A DNA stretch of 46,553 nucleotides from Lingula anatina (lineage: Eukaryota > Brachiopoda > Lingulata > Lingulida > Lingulidae). Location of the stretch: positions 87,120 to 133,672 of the forward strand of contig NW_019774781.1 in NCBI RefSeq assembly GCF_001039355.2, in the 5' to 3' direction. Position numbers and translations under genes: made by a program. Below are positions 10,700 to 22,284 of this stretch, piece by piece (position 1 is the stretch's first letter; every line of letters begins with the position of its first letter). The notes under the pieces were generated by a model. It was given only the letters and a program-made list of their open reading frames with translations. It had not been told where the DNA came from and ran no database searches.

Positions 10700-13500
10700 A
10701 GGTTCCAAAAATAGATAAATGGATTAAAAATAAAATAAAATAAAAAGGGTCATTTAGACCAGCCTCGCAAGTACATGTATATAACAGACTTGACATTCAA
10801 TATGGTATGTTAATTTTTCAAATCATTTTTCTTCAGTTTTTCCTATTTTACTGACTGATAAATGAACATAAGGATAAAAACCGAGTTTCATAACTTTTAA
10901 TTATCTCTTTGATATCTGTAAACTCTATTTTGACTAGTTGAGCGGTACAGGTGAAATCTGACCTCAATAAAGAAAGCTATGCTGTTTCAGTGTTCTACCC
11001 AGAAACGGTCACGTCCCCTTATTCATTAGAGAAACAGACTACGATGTTTTGCTTTTCACAGTGACTTCCTCAGAGGTCGCCTGGTATTCGTACCTGCTAA
11101 GACCAGTTTGGTGTTCACTTAGGGCTTTGAAAAAAAAAAAGCGTTTTGGTGGCAATTTGCCCCTCATTCTGAACGGACTGGGTGGTTTTTGTTTAGTTGC
11201 AGCAGCAAATCCTGAAGGACAGTGAGTCCTGTATCCTGGTGGTAAGATGTCGATACATAGGGTATGGTCTCTTTGTAGGTACATCAGTCTCGGCATAACT
11301 CTATAAAACTGTGCGGACCGCTCCGTGTGACACGATAATCTGTCTGGCAATGTCTGTCTTTTTCGCCCCATTCTGGCACAGATTAACAATTTTGTAAAAC
11401 AATGCTTAACTCATTTTAAATATTACAAAACCAGCGCATGCATCCAAAATTTCAAATTCTTCTATGCCTTAGTTACCGACATATGGATACTTTTTCTGAC
11501 AGAACCATGCTTCGCCGAAGCAAAGCCTTGACCAGCCCAAAGTAGCACTACCCAATTAAATTACTGCATATTACACAATGCAGCAGTGCAACAGTCACGT
11601 AAGTCAGTTAATTGGTAGCCACACACCTGACTAAACACTTAACCACTCAAGTATATCTTATATGAGATATGAGTTTTTTTTTTTTTTTAAGAACGCATTT
11701 TTACCTAGGTATAACTTTGAAATTGAAATGTTCCGTGTTAAAAGTCAAGTCTGTATTTACGACAGCTACTTTCTTGGCGTTGTGAAATTTAGTCACGTTA
11801 CAGGAGCATGTGATCAAATAAGAAGGTCAAGTTTATAAGCTACTCTAAGTTTTGTAGGCCAGATGAAATAATTTCTTTTAAAAAAGCTTGCAAGATATAA
11901 CATATCATGCTTCGACTATGGGGCTCGTGGGAGTGGCAGATGGACTCTCTAGAGATGTCACCGTCTGCCATCATCTGTAAAATGTCAAAAAGCAGTTTCT
12001 GAGAGTTTAGTATCATGGCTAACAAAATAGTATAATGAACATAAATGTAAAATGCGGATATGTTTTTAATAAGACTAAATGTGCAAAACCAGAATTTTTT
12101 TGTAGCTTTTTTAAAATTTCTGCCATATTTTGCTGAAGGTTACGTGCTTACGTGTATTCACTAGAACTGTTGCGGGTTTCTGATAGGAATAGTCCCTCAC
12201 TTGCGGTGGTCTATCGTTTCATTTCGCCAAAATATTCATAGGACCAGACAATTTTCACTGTTAATGCAGATAATCAGTAAAACTATTGCCACAAGATGTT
12301 TCTAACCATGAAAGATATGCCAACTTTGAGTAAATAGCGCTTAAACTTCATTACGATTGTCGAAATGGATTTTCTTGTCGTTCGACCCTTCACACCAATC
12401 AAATCAGTGGAGACAGGGTCACGTGATCACCTGACCTACATCTGACAGATGTAAACAAGGGATTTCCACGCGAAGCTTGCATATTTTATAAAGGATTCCC
12501 GCGCGTTGTTTCAGTGAAGAAAATAAGTTGTAGGTTTTAAAATCGATGTCAATAGTAAGAGCAAGGTTACAGAATTAGGACAAACAGGTGTATTTATGTA
12601 ACTTGCTAAATGATGTCAGAAATTCACGGCAAAAAGATATGCTGTTTAGCCCGTGTGTACCTACTACAATCTCATGTCACCCACTACACTATGTAATGAC
12701 CTTGCAGTTATCTTCGCTCTGTATTGTCAGATTGGATGCAGTTAAAATCCTCAGGTGTGTTAAAGTGCATATAATCACCAAAAAAGATAAGTTGACACTA
12801 TATTTCATTTCATTTTTTCAAACAACTCCAAATTCTTACAACCAAAAGTGAAGACGGAACGTTTTAAAAATTCCTTTATTAATTATTGCCTTTTTAACTT
12901 GTAGTAATTTATGAATGCCTTTTTAATTTGTAGTATTTTAAGAATACTTTATTGTTTTATAATTTAAAGTTTATTGTCAATTTTCTTTTAAACATTATTT
13001 GTACAACCTCAACCTTAGGGTTGCAATTTTATCTAATAAATTATTATTTTGGTAAATATAACAAAAATCTAAGTGTATAATTTTACAAACTATATATGTA
13101 TCATAGAGGCTGTCTGTTTATGTAGCTGCTCAAAAAATTATTTCAAAAGTATTTAAGTGCTTGCACAAGGTCAAATAAGAGGTTTAATTTAAAGAAGTAT
13201 GTTTATTGTTAATTAATTGTACCATTGTCTAGTTACAACAGCAAAGTAAAGTAAATTACAGCTAACAGTGAGCAAGGCTTTCATATTTTTATGTTGTGAC
13301 CTAAAACTTGGTTTCTATCTCTAAGGTACTGGGTCAAAAACCTCACTTCCCATAAAAACATGTTCTTTTTTCCCTTCAGCAAGTAATAATATTATAAAAA
13401 TGAAAATACTTATATTATATACAATATGAAATATAACACATTTCTAAACTTGATTGTTTTACGTGTGAAAATAAAACTTTCTGTGTTGCTTGTGATTGTT
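10700..13500. other. Non-genic stretch, no recognised gene
   Basis: The interval is AT-rich with scattered homopolymers (for example poly-T near 11672-11687). A 116-residue minus-strand frame at 11039-11389 has no recognisable motif, contains a run of Phe from a homopolymer, and is not called. I see no RNA gene or paired repeat. Confidence 0.5.
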
Positions 13501-13511
13501 ACTTACAAATA

Positions 13512-13767
13512 TTAGTCAGAATCACTGTCATCCTTATCTTCTGATCCACTAGCAACCCTTTTTCTTTGAGTTTTGTTTGTGCAATTTTTGCAACCACAGA
13601 CATCAGTACATGACAATTTATATGCAAGACAAGAACACCTTTTGGAATTACATTTGGAAGCTAAATACACATGCAACTAATGGAAAGCAAAACACTTTCA
13701 GGTGCTGGGTGTGTCATCCACTTTACTTCAAGTTCATTGTTTTTGATTTCCCACCCGTGTCTGTCAC
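13512..13767 (-). pseudogene. Decayed Cys-rich ORF end with CXC-like motif and acidic tail (transposon-associated type)
   Basis: Two overlapping minus-strand frames read like one protein C-terminus broken by a frameshift near 13680. The upstream part reads HGWEIKNNELEVKWMTHPAP and continues to SCMC. The downstream part has Cys spacing CNSKRCSC ... CTDVCGCKNCTN, followed by KRK-type basic residues and an acidic GSEDKDDSDSD end, then TAA at 13514-13512. The 'GW..n..l...W.t.pAP..ll...C.C' block followed by a compact Cys cluster resembles the C-terminus of multi-copy proteins I associate with mobile elements in cnidarians and molluscs. That resemblance is recalled, not searched. No intact start or upstream domain is found, so it is called a remnant. 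Confidence 0.55.
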
Positions 13768-13992
13768 ATTAATGGTCTTGTTTATGGGATGAAAAGGTAA
13801 AAAATTAATTTCACTTATTTTACAGAACTGTCATACTTGTAATTTAATGCCATAAATGAATTTTCAGTTTTCTCAATTTTTCATTGAAATAGCAACTATA
13901 AATATGATCAATTCATTTACATTTAATCTAATTTCCAGAAGTTTATAAGGTTGTTATATAACATTATGTGTCCTGAATTATATACACTATAG

Positions 13993-13993
13993 N
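13993..13993. other. Ambiguous base (N) at a poly-A tract
   Basis: A single N precedes a run of A's, suggesting a consensus or assembly uncertainty at a homopolymer. Confidence 0.95.
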
Positions 13994-14049
13994 AAAAAAA
14001 AAAAAAAGAAAAACAACTGACTTCAGCTTCATTTTATTTGTAAGCCTAT

Positions 14050-14760
14050 CTCTCGCAGGTATTAACTGGACCCCACCTTCTATGGCTAATGGCAGTCATT
14101 TTGTTTTGTTTTGTTTACAAAAAGGATACACATAACATTCTCATCACATATGTATAATGTGAATTAAAAAGATGTGGAAAATACTCAGAAACAAACCTAA
14201 TTTATCAATTAATATTATATCTCCATGGCAGAAGAAGCCCTATGTGTATATTAGTATTCCTTTGATATGGGGGCCATCTTGGATTTTTCTCGAATTGCCT
14301 GTGAATAAAGGTTAGTTACTCACCACGAATATATTATTTGTGTAATAAATAACAAAATTAATTAGATAGTGGGCAATGCATCTTCCTAGTTGGCATTAGT
14401 TAGTTGAAAACCCTTGTACATGTTCTAGTATTCCTATGCCTCACGGCGGCCATCTTGGATTTTTCAATAAGTCCAAGGACACTAGCTTGTTATCTGACAC
14501 ATATGCATAATATGGGTAATAAGGATGTGGAAAACATTAAGAAAATACTTAATTTGGTAAAAATCAACATAGATATGTATGTATTTCTACAAAATTTCAA
14601 AAATTGGCGGCCATTTTGGATTTTTTGGCCAAACGGTAATTTTTTTCCGTGGGCTACGGCTCTAATTTGATTTAGTATGTCAAAAGGTACCTACATGCAA
14701 AATTTGGTGCTTTTATCCGCTGTGTCACGATTTGGCCATTTTTTTTGCCCTAAGCAACCG
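14050..14760. repeat. Degenerate tandem repeat with GGCGGCCATCTTGGATTTTT motif
   Basis: The motif recurs at about 14271 (GGGGGCCATCTTGGATTTTT), 14446 (GGCGGCCATCTTGGATTTTT) and 14607 (GGCGGCCATTTTGGATTTTT). A second module recurs at about 14149 (CATATGTATAATGTG ... GATGTGGAAAATAC) and 14500 (CATATGCATAATATG ... GATGTGGAAAACAT). A related array lies at 19425-20260. Confidence 0.7.
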
Positions 14761-14847
14761 GACTTAATATTGCTGATCTTTGTCGAGTCTGAATATGAAA
14801 TGCATTCATTGTACTTCATTTACAGTTTTGCTTTTTCTTATTTTTAG

Positions 14848-15068
14848 GGAAAGGAAGACACGGAAGAACGTGAATGTCGAATTCATGATTTGGAAGGACA
14901 ACTGACCCAAAAAGAAAAACATTTTGAAAACCTTAAAGGGCAGATAGAGCGATTAACTCTGCTTATTAATGATCTACATCAAGAGAAAGAGGAAGACAAA
15001 ATTATAATAGAGAACTTGAACAGATCTTTATCTCTAAAAGAACATTCGTTGAAAGAAGCTGAGCTCAG
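14848..15068 (+). CDS. Orphan internal exon of a coiled-coil protein
   Basis: An open stretch of 73 codons plus two bases is bounded by a TTTTTAG acceptor and a CAG|GTAAAT donor, entering in phase 0 and leaving in phase 2. The peptide is rich in Glu, Lys and Leu with heptad-like spacing (HFENLKGQIERLTLLINDLH, then SLSLKEHSLKEAELR), so it should form a long alpha-helical coiled coil. This composition is common in centrosomal, golgin and motor-adaptor proteins and does not identify one. No flanking exons were found within several kilobases. It is either part of a gene with very long introns or a captured exon, since TIR-element DNA starts 150 bp downstream. Confidence 0.5.
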
Positions 15069-15218
15069 GTAAATTTGTAGTGCATTGTCTTTGTACCAGT
15101 AGTCACATTTGACGTGCAAACTTCACCCACGCTATACATGGGTAAATAGCAATGGCAATGGGTCAACTATGTTTCAGTATTATACCAATACAAAATACTT
15201 TAGCCTGCCATACAAGGG

Positions 15219-17397
15219 GTACCGGAGGAGAGAGAAATATGGCGGGAGTGTGACGTCATGTTACGTCAAGTGGTGTGAGACGTGAGCCTGAGTGGTCATT
15301 TTTTGCTTGAGGCGAACGGGAGTGAAGACGTTGGCTAAGAGAAAAAAGCAGTTTTTCCAACAACATAGTAATATATATTTTTCTTTTGCTATTTTGGACA
15401 GGCAATACTTAATAAAATATTGTGACGAGTTTTAGATGATTATATGTCCAGCTGACATGAAATTCCACCTATATAATCACACTAATTGACCATTAGTGTT
15501 TCAGTTTTTTTATTAAAGTCTCGTCCACAAAAATTAAAAAGAGTTAAAACAGTCATTAAAACAATGAAGTTCTTTAAAGAACTATTAGAGACTAAAAACT
15601 AAATACAGTTTAAATACACAAAATCTCTTCTTACAGGGTAATCCTAAGAAAAGGCTAAAGGCTTTGGCAGTGCTAAAAATCATTTTCGGATCGTCAATCA
15701 GGAAAAAGAAATTTGCCTTGTTCATCCAATAAATCAAAATCCGGCTTAAAACAGTTAGCAGTTCTAAGTATATCAGTGCGATTATCATTAAAAAATGACA
15801 ATTAATTAAGAAATGAATCTCATCCTCAACACAACCCGATTCTCAGAGTACACACGTACTCCGGGATTGGAAGTTTTTCATACCGTCCAGTTTCTATTCT
15901 GAGTGGGGCCACCCCACATCTCAGTTTAGCCAGTGCCCGCTGATACTTGAGCGATAAAGTTGGTTTCTTAACGTACTCACTAACTATCAAGTCTTGCTTA
16001 AACAATCTTAATAGCCGAAGCTTATTTCCGCCTCCATTTCTGCGTGGGGTATCACCCCATAGTTTCACCCACCAATCGGATTGGCTTTCAAAAGCTACAC
16101 TCTCCCTAACACAATTAAGTGCGTTAGCCTTGGGTTTATCATTGTCAGTTAAAGTACAGGTGGCTCACTCCCAGATCACTAAATTTACCTTTAACCCTAG
16201 TTATCCAGTTTTTCTTTCCATTGTTTGATACACGTTAACTCCATAAAAACACCTTTTTAGTTAACCTATTACACCCCATATTAACTAATCTACACCAAAA
16301 ATTTGTCACATTAATTAATTGTTTTTCAAAAGGCGAATTCCATCCCATTTCAGAACGGGTGGCAGCGGCTGGCGCGTACCTACCCACGCCCAAAAAATAC
16401 CTGTAGGCACAAATCAGTGTCAAATGCCATGGCATAGATGACATTCTGACAGCCTCTTATCTGAGCTAAAAATCACAAGCAAAGGAGATTGGCAATCAAT
16501 TGCCTAAGGCTGTCAATCAATAGCCTTGAGAAACTGGTCAGGTTGGAGATTATTTACCTAGCTGTCAGAGCGATTTACAACTGAGTATTGTATAATATAG
16601 TCAATTATTAAAAACTTAACGTACATGTAGTCTTTATTACCTGTCAGCTTTGTAATCGGCTCACCTGAATTTTCTTTTCATCCTCTTGGGAAGATCTTCA
16701 CAGTGAAAAGCTTACTTTTCACCATTGAAAAGTTTTATTTGTCCGATAAATGCATCACATTTATTGTACATTTGTACATTTTTTTCTTCCCCAATAGTGT
16801 GAAATGTCAAGGGAAGTAGAGCACAGCTCATATGTGTAGAATTTCATGTCAGCTGGACATATAATCATTTAAAAACTCGTCACAATCTTTAAAAAAAGAT
16901 AAATCATTGCACAGCAATCATGGTTAGGTGCGATTTAGTTGTCAGTTGCAAACTACTTCCCGCAAGAACTCTAAAACATCGTTATAATTGCACCACGTAC
17001 CATAAAACACCCACAAATAATTAGATATGGTCATATCAGATTACATACATGCAAAAATTCCACATGACAACGATTTACAGCCTCACGAGAATTATTTTCC
17101 CTGACGCTCTCTATCCCCCAGTCGGTCGACGCAGCACATATTTCAAAACAAATTAAGCACGCTTTTGCACCGTCAAGCATCGTAACACGTTTTAATATCA
17201 TGTACCTATTATTTCTACAAGTATTTTCTGTCCAAAACACTAAAAGAAATAATGTTATCCTACTTTGTTGTTGAAAAAATTGCTGTTTTCTCTGAGCCCA
17301 CGGCTTCACTCCCGTTCACCTCCAGCTTAAAATGACCACTCAGTTTCACGTCTTACACCACTACAGTCACTTCCGGCACAATCCTGTCTCCTCCAGT
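15219..17397. mobile_element. Terminal-inverted-repeat DNA element (~2.2 kb), non-autonomous, enclosing a LINE fragment
   Basis: The left arm (about 15219-15467) and right arm (about 16837-17397) are inverted matches. Shared blocks include CCGGAGGAGA/TGGAGGAGA at the tips, GTGGTGTGAGACGTGA versus GTGGTGTAAGACGTGA, GAACGGGAGTGAAG, TTTTGGACAG, and at the inner ends TATATGTCCAGCTGACATGA. The right arm keeps about 300 bp missing from the left arm. No transposase frame was recognised. The interior is largely a LINE fragment (15585-16450). Confidence 0.75.
15585..16450 (-). mobile_element. Fragment of a non-LTR retrotransposon (reverse transcriptase C-terminal region), decayed
   Basis: Three successive minus-strand frames read in the order expected of the C-terminal part of a non-LTR reverse transcriptase. 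Frame 16444-16235 contains GVGRYAPAAATRSEMGW and FWCRLVNMGCNRLTKK. Frame 16068-15826 contains ALAKLRCGVAPLRIETGRYE. After a further shift, frame 15830-15585 begins VEDEIHFLINC and continues STAKAFSLFLG. The 'LR.G..PL.iEtGRy ... C..C ... EdEiHFl..C' order matches the terminal zinc-binding region of several LINE families. Frameshifts and loss of the polymerase core make it inactive. The clade cannot be fixed from this piece. Confidence 0.75.
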
Positions 17398-17399
17398 AT

Positions 17400-18435
17400 T
17401 GTCTATTGGAATACCATTTTACGCCTGTACTAGGTACAGTGTAGAAATTCAGTACACTTCGTAGCTACCAATTCAATATGACATCTGGTCCTACCTAACT
17501 TCAATGCACAAAATAGCTGTTAATATGTTTGTTCGTTTTAGCTATTGCAGTGTCATAAATACCTAAATTGCCATAATGCACATACCTGCATTTTGATAAG
17601 GAACCAACACCCCCGTGACCCTTTTGTTGCAAGATTGCCGTCAAAGGCAAATTTGACTTGTTGATTTGGCCAATTACGTCTATTGTTATGACTGGAGGAA
17701 ACTGACGAAATTGAACAAAAATAACCCTTGCTGTTACAGTTCGTGAAATTGTATATGTTTTAAGCGAAGCCCTTTTGATAATTCAATTGAACATTATAAT
17801 ACCTGTGCTTAACACGGAAATTACATCTATCCATATAATGCGGTCAGATATGCTTTTGGCTGCCATTTTGAAAAAAGTGTAACTGATGGTCGCTCGTAGG
17901 TTGCCGGTTCTATTAAAAATACAGTATCTGGGTTTTAAGCAATCTAACAAAATCCCATTTTTCTTTCACACAAAAAATGAACATATATTATATTCCACTT
18001 CCCTGATACTTAAACGTATCTAAATTATTTATCGTTTAATAACTCTCAACGACCAACACCACTTCATCTTCAAACATCAAAATCACTTATTTATTAATTG
18101 TAATGAGTCAATGTGCCTCTGCCCGTGTACAGACAATGGAATATTACATAAAATCCTCTGTTCTATCACCAGTCATTAGGGTAAGATCTCCCGCATAGCC
18201 ATTTCTGGTAGTTTTTATTTGATCATTTTACAACGCATAATATTTTATACAAATGATTTAATACAAAGACTTTTATTGGGAATAAATTAGAGAACCAGTT
18301 TCCGTACATTAGCGTTGATCGACATCGAATGATGGATTCCCTTTCTCACGTGCTCTGTTCGCCGTTTGAATACAGCGCCCCCTGCATGTATGGCCTTCCT
18401 CCTTAGACACGTCATCGTTGACCCAAATTAGATAC
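17400..18435. other. Non-genic stretch upstream of the orphan signal-peptide exon
   Basis: No ORF is recognised. Close to the exon are CACGTG (about 18349) and AGCGCCCCCTG (about 18375-18385), the latter resembling the core of a CTCF-type site. Both are motif matches only. Confidence 0.35.
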
Positions 18436-18675
18436 ATGTATACGGCCTCTGTACTATTTATTTTTTACGCCAGGCTTGGTGCATGGGCCAGTGCTGTGGT
18501 GAACGCTGGCAATGTCCAAACGGAAGACATGAGTACACCTAACAGATCAGGAGCACTTGCAAAGAGCTACGAAGAACTATATAATGACCTGTGGACAGGT
18601 GCTTTCGATGATCTTAAAGACATTCACAAAATCGAAGAGGCAGTCGCGGTGGTTATCCTCTGCAATATTTTTGCG
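18436..18675 (+). CDS. Putative first exon of a secreted or membrane protein, unrecognised
   Basis: The first ATG begins a hydrophobic leader (MYTASVLFIFYARLGAWASA) that looks like a signal peptide. An acidic region with KSYEELYNDLWTGAFDDLKD follows, and then a second hydrophobic run (AVAVVILCNIFA) that stops at a GCG|GTGAGT donor after exactly 80 codons, phase 0. I know no family with this sequence. The next compatible acceptor I noticed is TTTTAG|AGCATGACAGAC at about 21091, which opens a short frame ending in a hydrophobic tail. Joining them is speculative because that site lies inside a TIR element. It may be a real gene whose other exons I miss, or chance. Confidence 0.35.
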
Positions 18676-18841
18676 GTGAGTTATTGTTATCGGCTTCTGT
18701 CTGTCTGATGTTATTTCAATGTGTTTCACTGCTAAGCCTCATGTGCCTTAAATGATCCATTTTTATGTTCAGAATGTCAAGTATTTGAAAAGAACACAGT
18801 AGTCTAATAATGAGTTCATTAATTTTAGTAGGAGCAACATA

Positions 18842-19410
18842 ATTTTTTTTTATTGACACAATACATCACGAATCCATGACGATACAAAAACAAACAAACA
18901 GACACTCGCTCACACACTTACACATAAGAGATGTTACACTATAGAACACTTTTTAGTTAATTACATCGTCGTACGCTAAATATTCAAATTGAAAATAACT
19001 TAATTATATTTGAATTGTATTGACAGAGTGACTTATCTGTTTTCACCAGATATCTAAACGATGAAATCAAACCTTCTAATTTTGGTTTACCCTGTGAACA
19101 TCTTCTTAGATAAATATAAAATTTAAATTGCAACATAATGAGATTAACAATTGGAGAGAGGCTCGTAGAGCCGACTAAGCAATTCCTTTTTGAGACAGGT
19201 AGAGTGACTTGAGTATTAAATAATATATATTCTACCAAGACGGTCAATAATTTTTGGGTAACCGCACAATTCCAGAATAAATGCTCTGTTGTTTCTTCAG
19301 CTCCTTTGCAAAGGGAACATATACTGTTGTCGACCATTTTATATTTGAAAAGCAGTGAATTTGTGGTAAGGATATTATGATTTATTCGAAATTGGAACCA
19401 GTGAAGCTTT
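18842..19410 (-). mobile_element. 5'-truncated LINE copy with zinc-binding RT tail and poly(A)
   Basis: The 117-aa frame (19337-18984) begins MVDNSICSLCKGAEETTEHL and continues FWNC, giving the CxxC...H...C zinc-binding motif of non-LTR reverse transcriptase C-termini. The frame extends upstream without a stop through HWFQFRINHNILTTN, typical of the residues just before that motif, to a stop near 19410. On the minus strand the copy ends in AATAAAAAAAAAA (18852-18842), a 3' poly(A) as expected of target-primed insertion. It is truncated upstream of the zinc-binding region. Confidence 0.85.
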
Positions 19411-19424
19411 TAGTAGGCTTGTTA

Positions 19425-20260
19425 AGGACCAAAAAATGGCCAAACGCTGCATTTTGTAGTACAAATGTTTAACTTGGCATAAATGTTCCGTGGGCCAAAA
19501 GAAAATTTTTTATCCAAAGAGACGTGCTCTATCGATTCATAAATTAGCATAAATTATGCAAAATATGTGCCAAAATATATAACATTTCATATTCCCATTA
19601 ATTTTTGGCCTAGAAACATGTAAAGATTATCAAACATGACTAACTTAGGGACAAGGAACCCATTTTTGATCATTTGGAAGCAATTGGTGGCCATTTTGTG
19701 CCTCAAATCCAAGATGGCCGCCACCCGCCATTTTGAAAGTGGACATAATTTTGCTATTTTATGTTGAATTTTGAAGCGTTTGGTCTATATATACTTGATA
19801 TATATATCGATTCCTACTATTTTGGGGGTGAAAAAGTCATTTTTGATATTGTTTGTTATATACCATCGCTACTGGACTATATTATGAGCAAAAAAAAACA
19901 AATTTTTACCATTATGGAGGCTATTGGTGGCCGTTTTATCCCTCAAATCCAAGATGGCCGCCAAAAACCATTTTGAACTTGAGCATAATTCGCTATTTTG
20001 AAACTATATGTATTACATCTTTGTTAATGAGTAATACGTCGTTTTATATTATTTTCTGGTGCAGAATATATTATCTGTTTCATAAAATGTGAGTACAAAC
20101 TATTTTATCCTCCAAAATGAATATGCATGTAGGCTTAAGTTGTCAAATAGACTTACATGTGCCATGTAGTCTAATTAGTACAAAATGTTTTATGTAATCA
20201 TAAAGAGCTTGAAAAAAGTGTAAGAGACCAAAATGGCTTAATTAAAGGTAAAGAACACAT
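19425..20260. repeat. Degenerate ~240-bp tandem repeat with CCAAGATGGCCGCC motif
   Basis: Two diverged copies carry ATTGGTGGCC(A/G)TTTT, CCTCAAATCCAAGATGGCCG and a following CATTTTGAA / GACATAATT.GCTATTTT block, at about 19671-19765 and 19911-20005, 240 bp apart. A GGCCAAACGCTG ... CCGTGGGC block near 19440-19500 echoes 14627-14660, linking this array with the one at 14050-14760 on the opposite side of the LINE and TIR insertions. No protein is encoded. Confidence 0.65.
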
Positions 20261-20278
20261 ACTTGGTGCTTTGGAGAC

Positions 20279-21278
20279 AATAGGGACTGTCCGGGATAGC
20301 CTATTTTGAACATCTGCGCAGCAGATGACGTCAAACGAGACCTGGATTGGAGCGAGATTTCACGAGAGGTGGGGTTAAAATCTGCCATTGAAACTTCTCT
20401 CGCGTCTTCTCACAAGGCTATGTTATAGGATTGCATTAAGTAAAATTTACTAATGTTGTGTCATAGGGTGCATTGCAGTTAAAGCTTAGCAAGAAAACCA
20501 GGAAAATGACCATGGATGACGGACACGTCTGGCGAGAGAAGTGAAGTAAAGAAAGAGAAGTTAATTAGATTAAAAGGACTAAGTGTCGACATATTTAAAG
20601 TACAGGTCAGGTCGTAGTAGGGCCTATTTTGTAGGAAGAAAGGGACCAACTGCAGACAACTCGCATCCGACACGTCACTGGCTTCATGGCATCACCGTAT
20701 AGACCGTATCATCAACAGTCGAGGGGCATGTTAATAAGTACTGAGTAAGTTTTGTGTGTAGTTTACAGGACACCATGGTTTATTAATGTAATACAGCCCT
20801 AGTACTTGTGATTAATAGTCTTTTACAGTACCTATATCAGACAAATTTGCTTTTACCATTCCTGTTTCCATATAACGTGTACCTGATTATGAAATAGGCC
20901 TACTGGTGAACCTTCCACACCTATTAAGTATATACACAATGTTCAGTTGCATTTGTGACATTCCATGCCGGGTGGTCGGTTATAATAATTGCAAGTAAGG
21001 TAGAAATTAGAGTTGGTATTTTACAGCAACGTTTATCACATAATGATATATATTTCAGAAAACTAAGTGAATTATTATTTTTTTATTTTAGAGCATGACA
21101 GACACAGCGCATGTTATTGAACCAGGCAAGAACTGTGAGAGACGTGGTCAGGATAAACAGATGTTGAAGATTGCTCAGTGTATATTAATCTCTTATGTCC
21201 TTAGTTATTATGTTGTTGACTTATTATATCAGTAATCAACAGATGGCATATTACTTTAAAATGAAATATTTGGTTTTA

Positions 21279-21322
<44 letters not shown>

Positions 21323-22284
21323 CCTATGTATTGTACTGCACTAGTAATTTAATGAAGAAAATAATTTTTCTTGCTTGTATCATTCTTATGTTACTGTAGT
21401 GACTTTTTAAAATAAGTATATGACACCTGTTTTTCATATTATTTACTGAGATCACAAATATAAGTTCGCCTGTGATGTTGTGTTTATTTGTTGTATTTGT
21501 GTATAACTGTCAATAAAATGCAATGATTTATGAAAAGTTCAACCTATATGTTGTCCATTTTAATACTTTCTTTTGTCATCTTTCCTGTCATTTAAGTCAA
21601 ATCTGATCACAATGAAACTTACATTTTGTGAATGCTATCCATTAGCTTCTATAGCATCATTTTCATCAGTAAATAAATGAAGAAAATTAACTTTATGATC
21701 AAGTTCCAGCCTTTAAATTTAGTGAAATTAAAACAAAGATGCTGGCAGGTCTAATGTTCTGATATGCCATCCATCAGTAAATGAAATGTCAAATGATTTT
21801 TTTTACTTCTTTATAAGTAAAGTTTAATAGTAAAAAAAATTATAAAGAAAAATAAGTTGCAGTTATAAAGCTTTTGTTGTTCAAACGGATCTCATGAAAT
21901 GACCAGTCAATGAAAAACATGATGTAACTAATGTCATTTTCCTGTACCACAAGCAAACTTCTGGTGATGTAGCCTGTTTAAACGCGACCTTTGCTGCGTA
22001 GTACGTCCTCCGGGCGAATTTTGCTTTGCAAGCGTCATCGGCTCTTAGCTTGGCAAATTCAACATGTCAGTTGTACATACATATTATATCAATACTTTTC
22101 TTTATAAAGTGAAAAAAAGAATAAGCCTGTAGCTCAAAAATTTTGTAAGTTCAGCTATTTTTCAAGTAAAGAAATCGCTGCTCTACTTCCTTGTGGTCTC
22201 TATATTTTAACCCCACCTCAAGGCAGATCTCGTAAAATCACGGGGAAATGTGGTCTTCTCGTTGAGAACCCGGACAGCCTCTAT
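20279..22284. mobile_element. ~2-kb terminal-inverted-repeat element, no recognised transposase
   Basis: The left end (about 20279-20410, CAATAGGGACTGTCCGGG ... GAGGTGGGGTTAAAATCTG) matches the reverse complement of the right end (about 22155-22284, ...TATTTTAACCCCACCTCAAGG ... ACCCGGACAGCCTCTATTG). The inner 1.7 kb is AT-rich. It contains a (TA)n tract at about 21282-21320 and a short frame near 21091-21235 ending in hydrophobic residues, with AATAAA at about 21513. No DDE or other catalytic pattern is readable. CAATAG/CTATTG sits symmetrically at both tips, so I cannot separate the terminal repeat from a target duplication. Confidence 0.75.

Noticed and set aside
11039-11389. 116-aa minus-strand open frame
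   Set aside because: No recognisable motif, a homopolymer-derived Phe run, and no supporting context. Treated as chance.
20940-21000. Possible THAP-type zinc-finger start (IPCRVVGYNNCK before GTAAGG-like sequence) inside the TIR element
   Set aside because: Only a dozen residues match, the key Cys spacing is imperfect (Tyr where Cys is expected), and no downstream finger or catalytic region follows.
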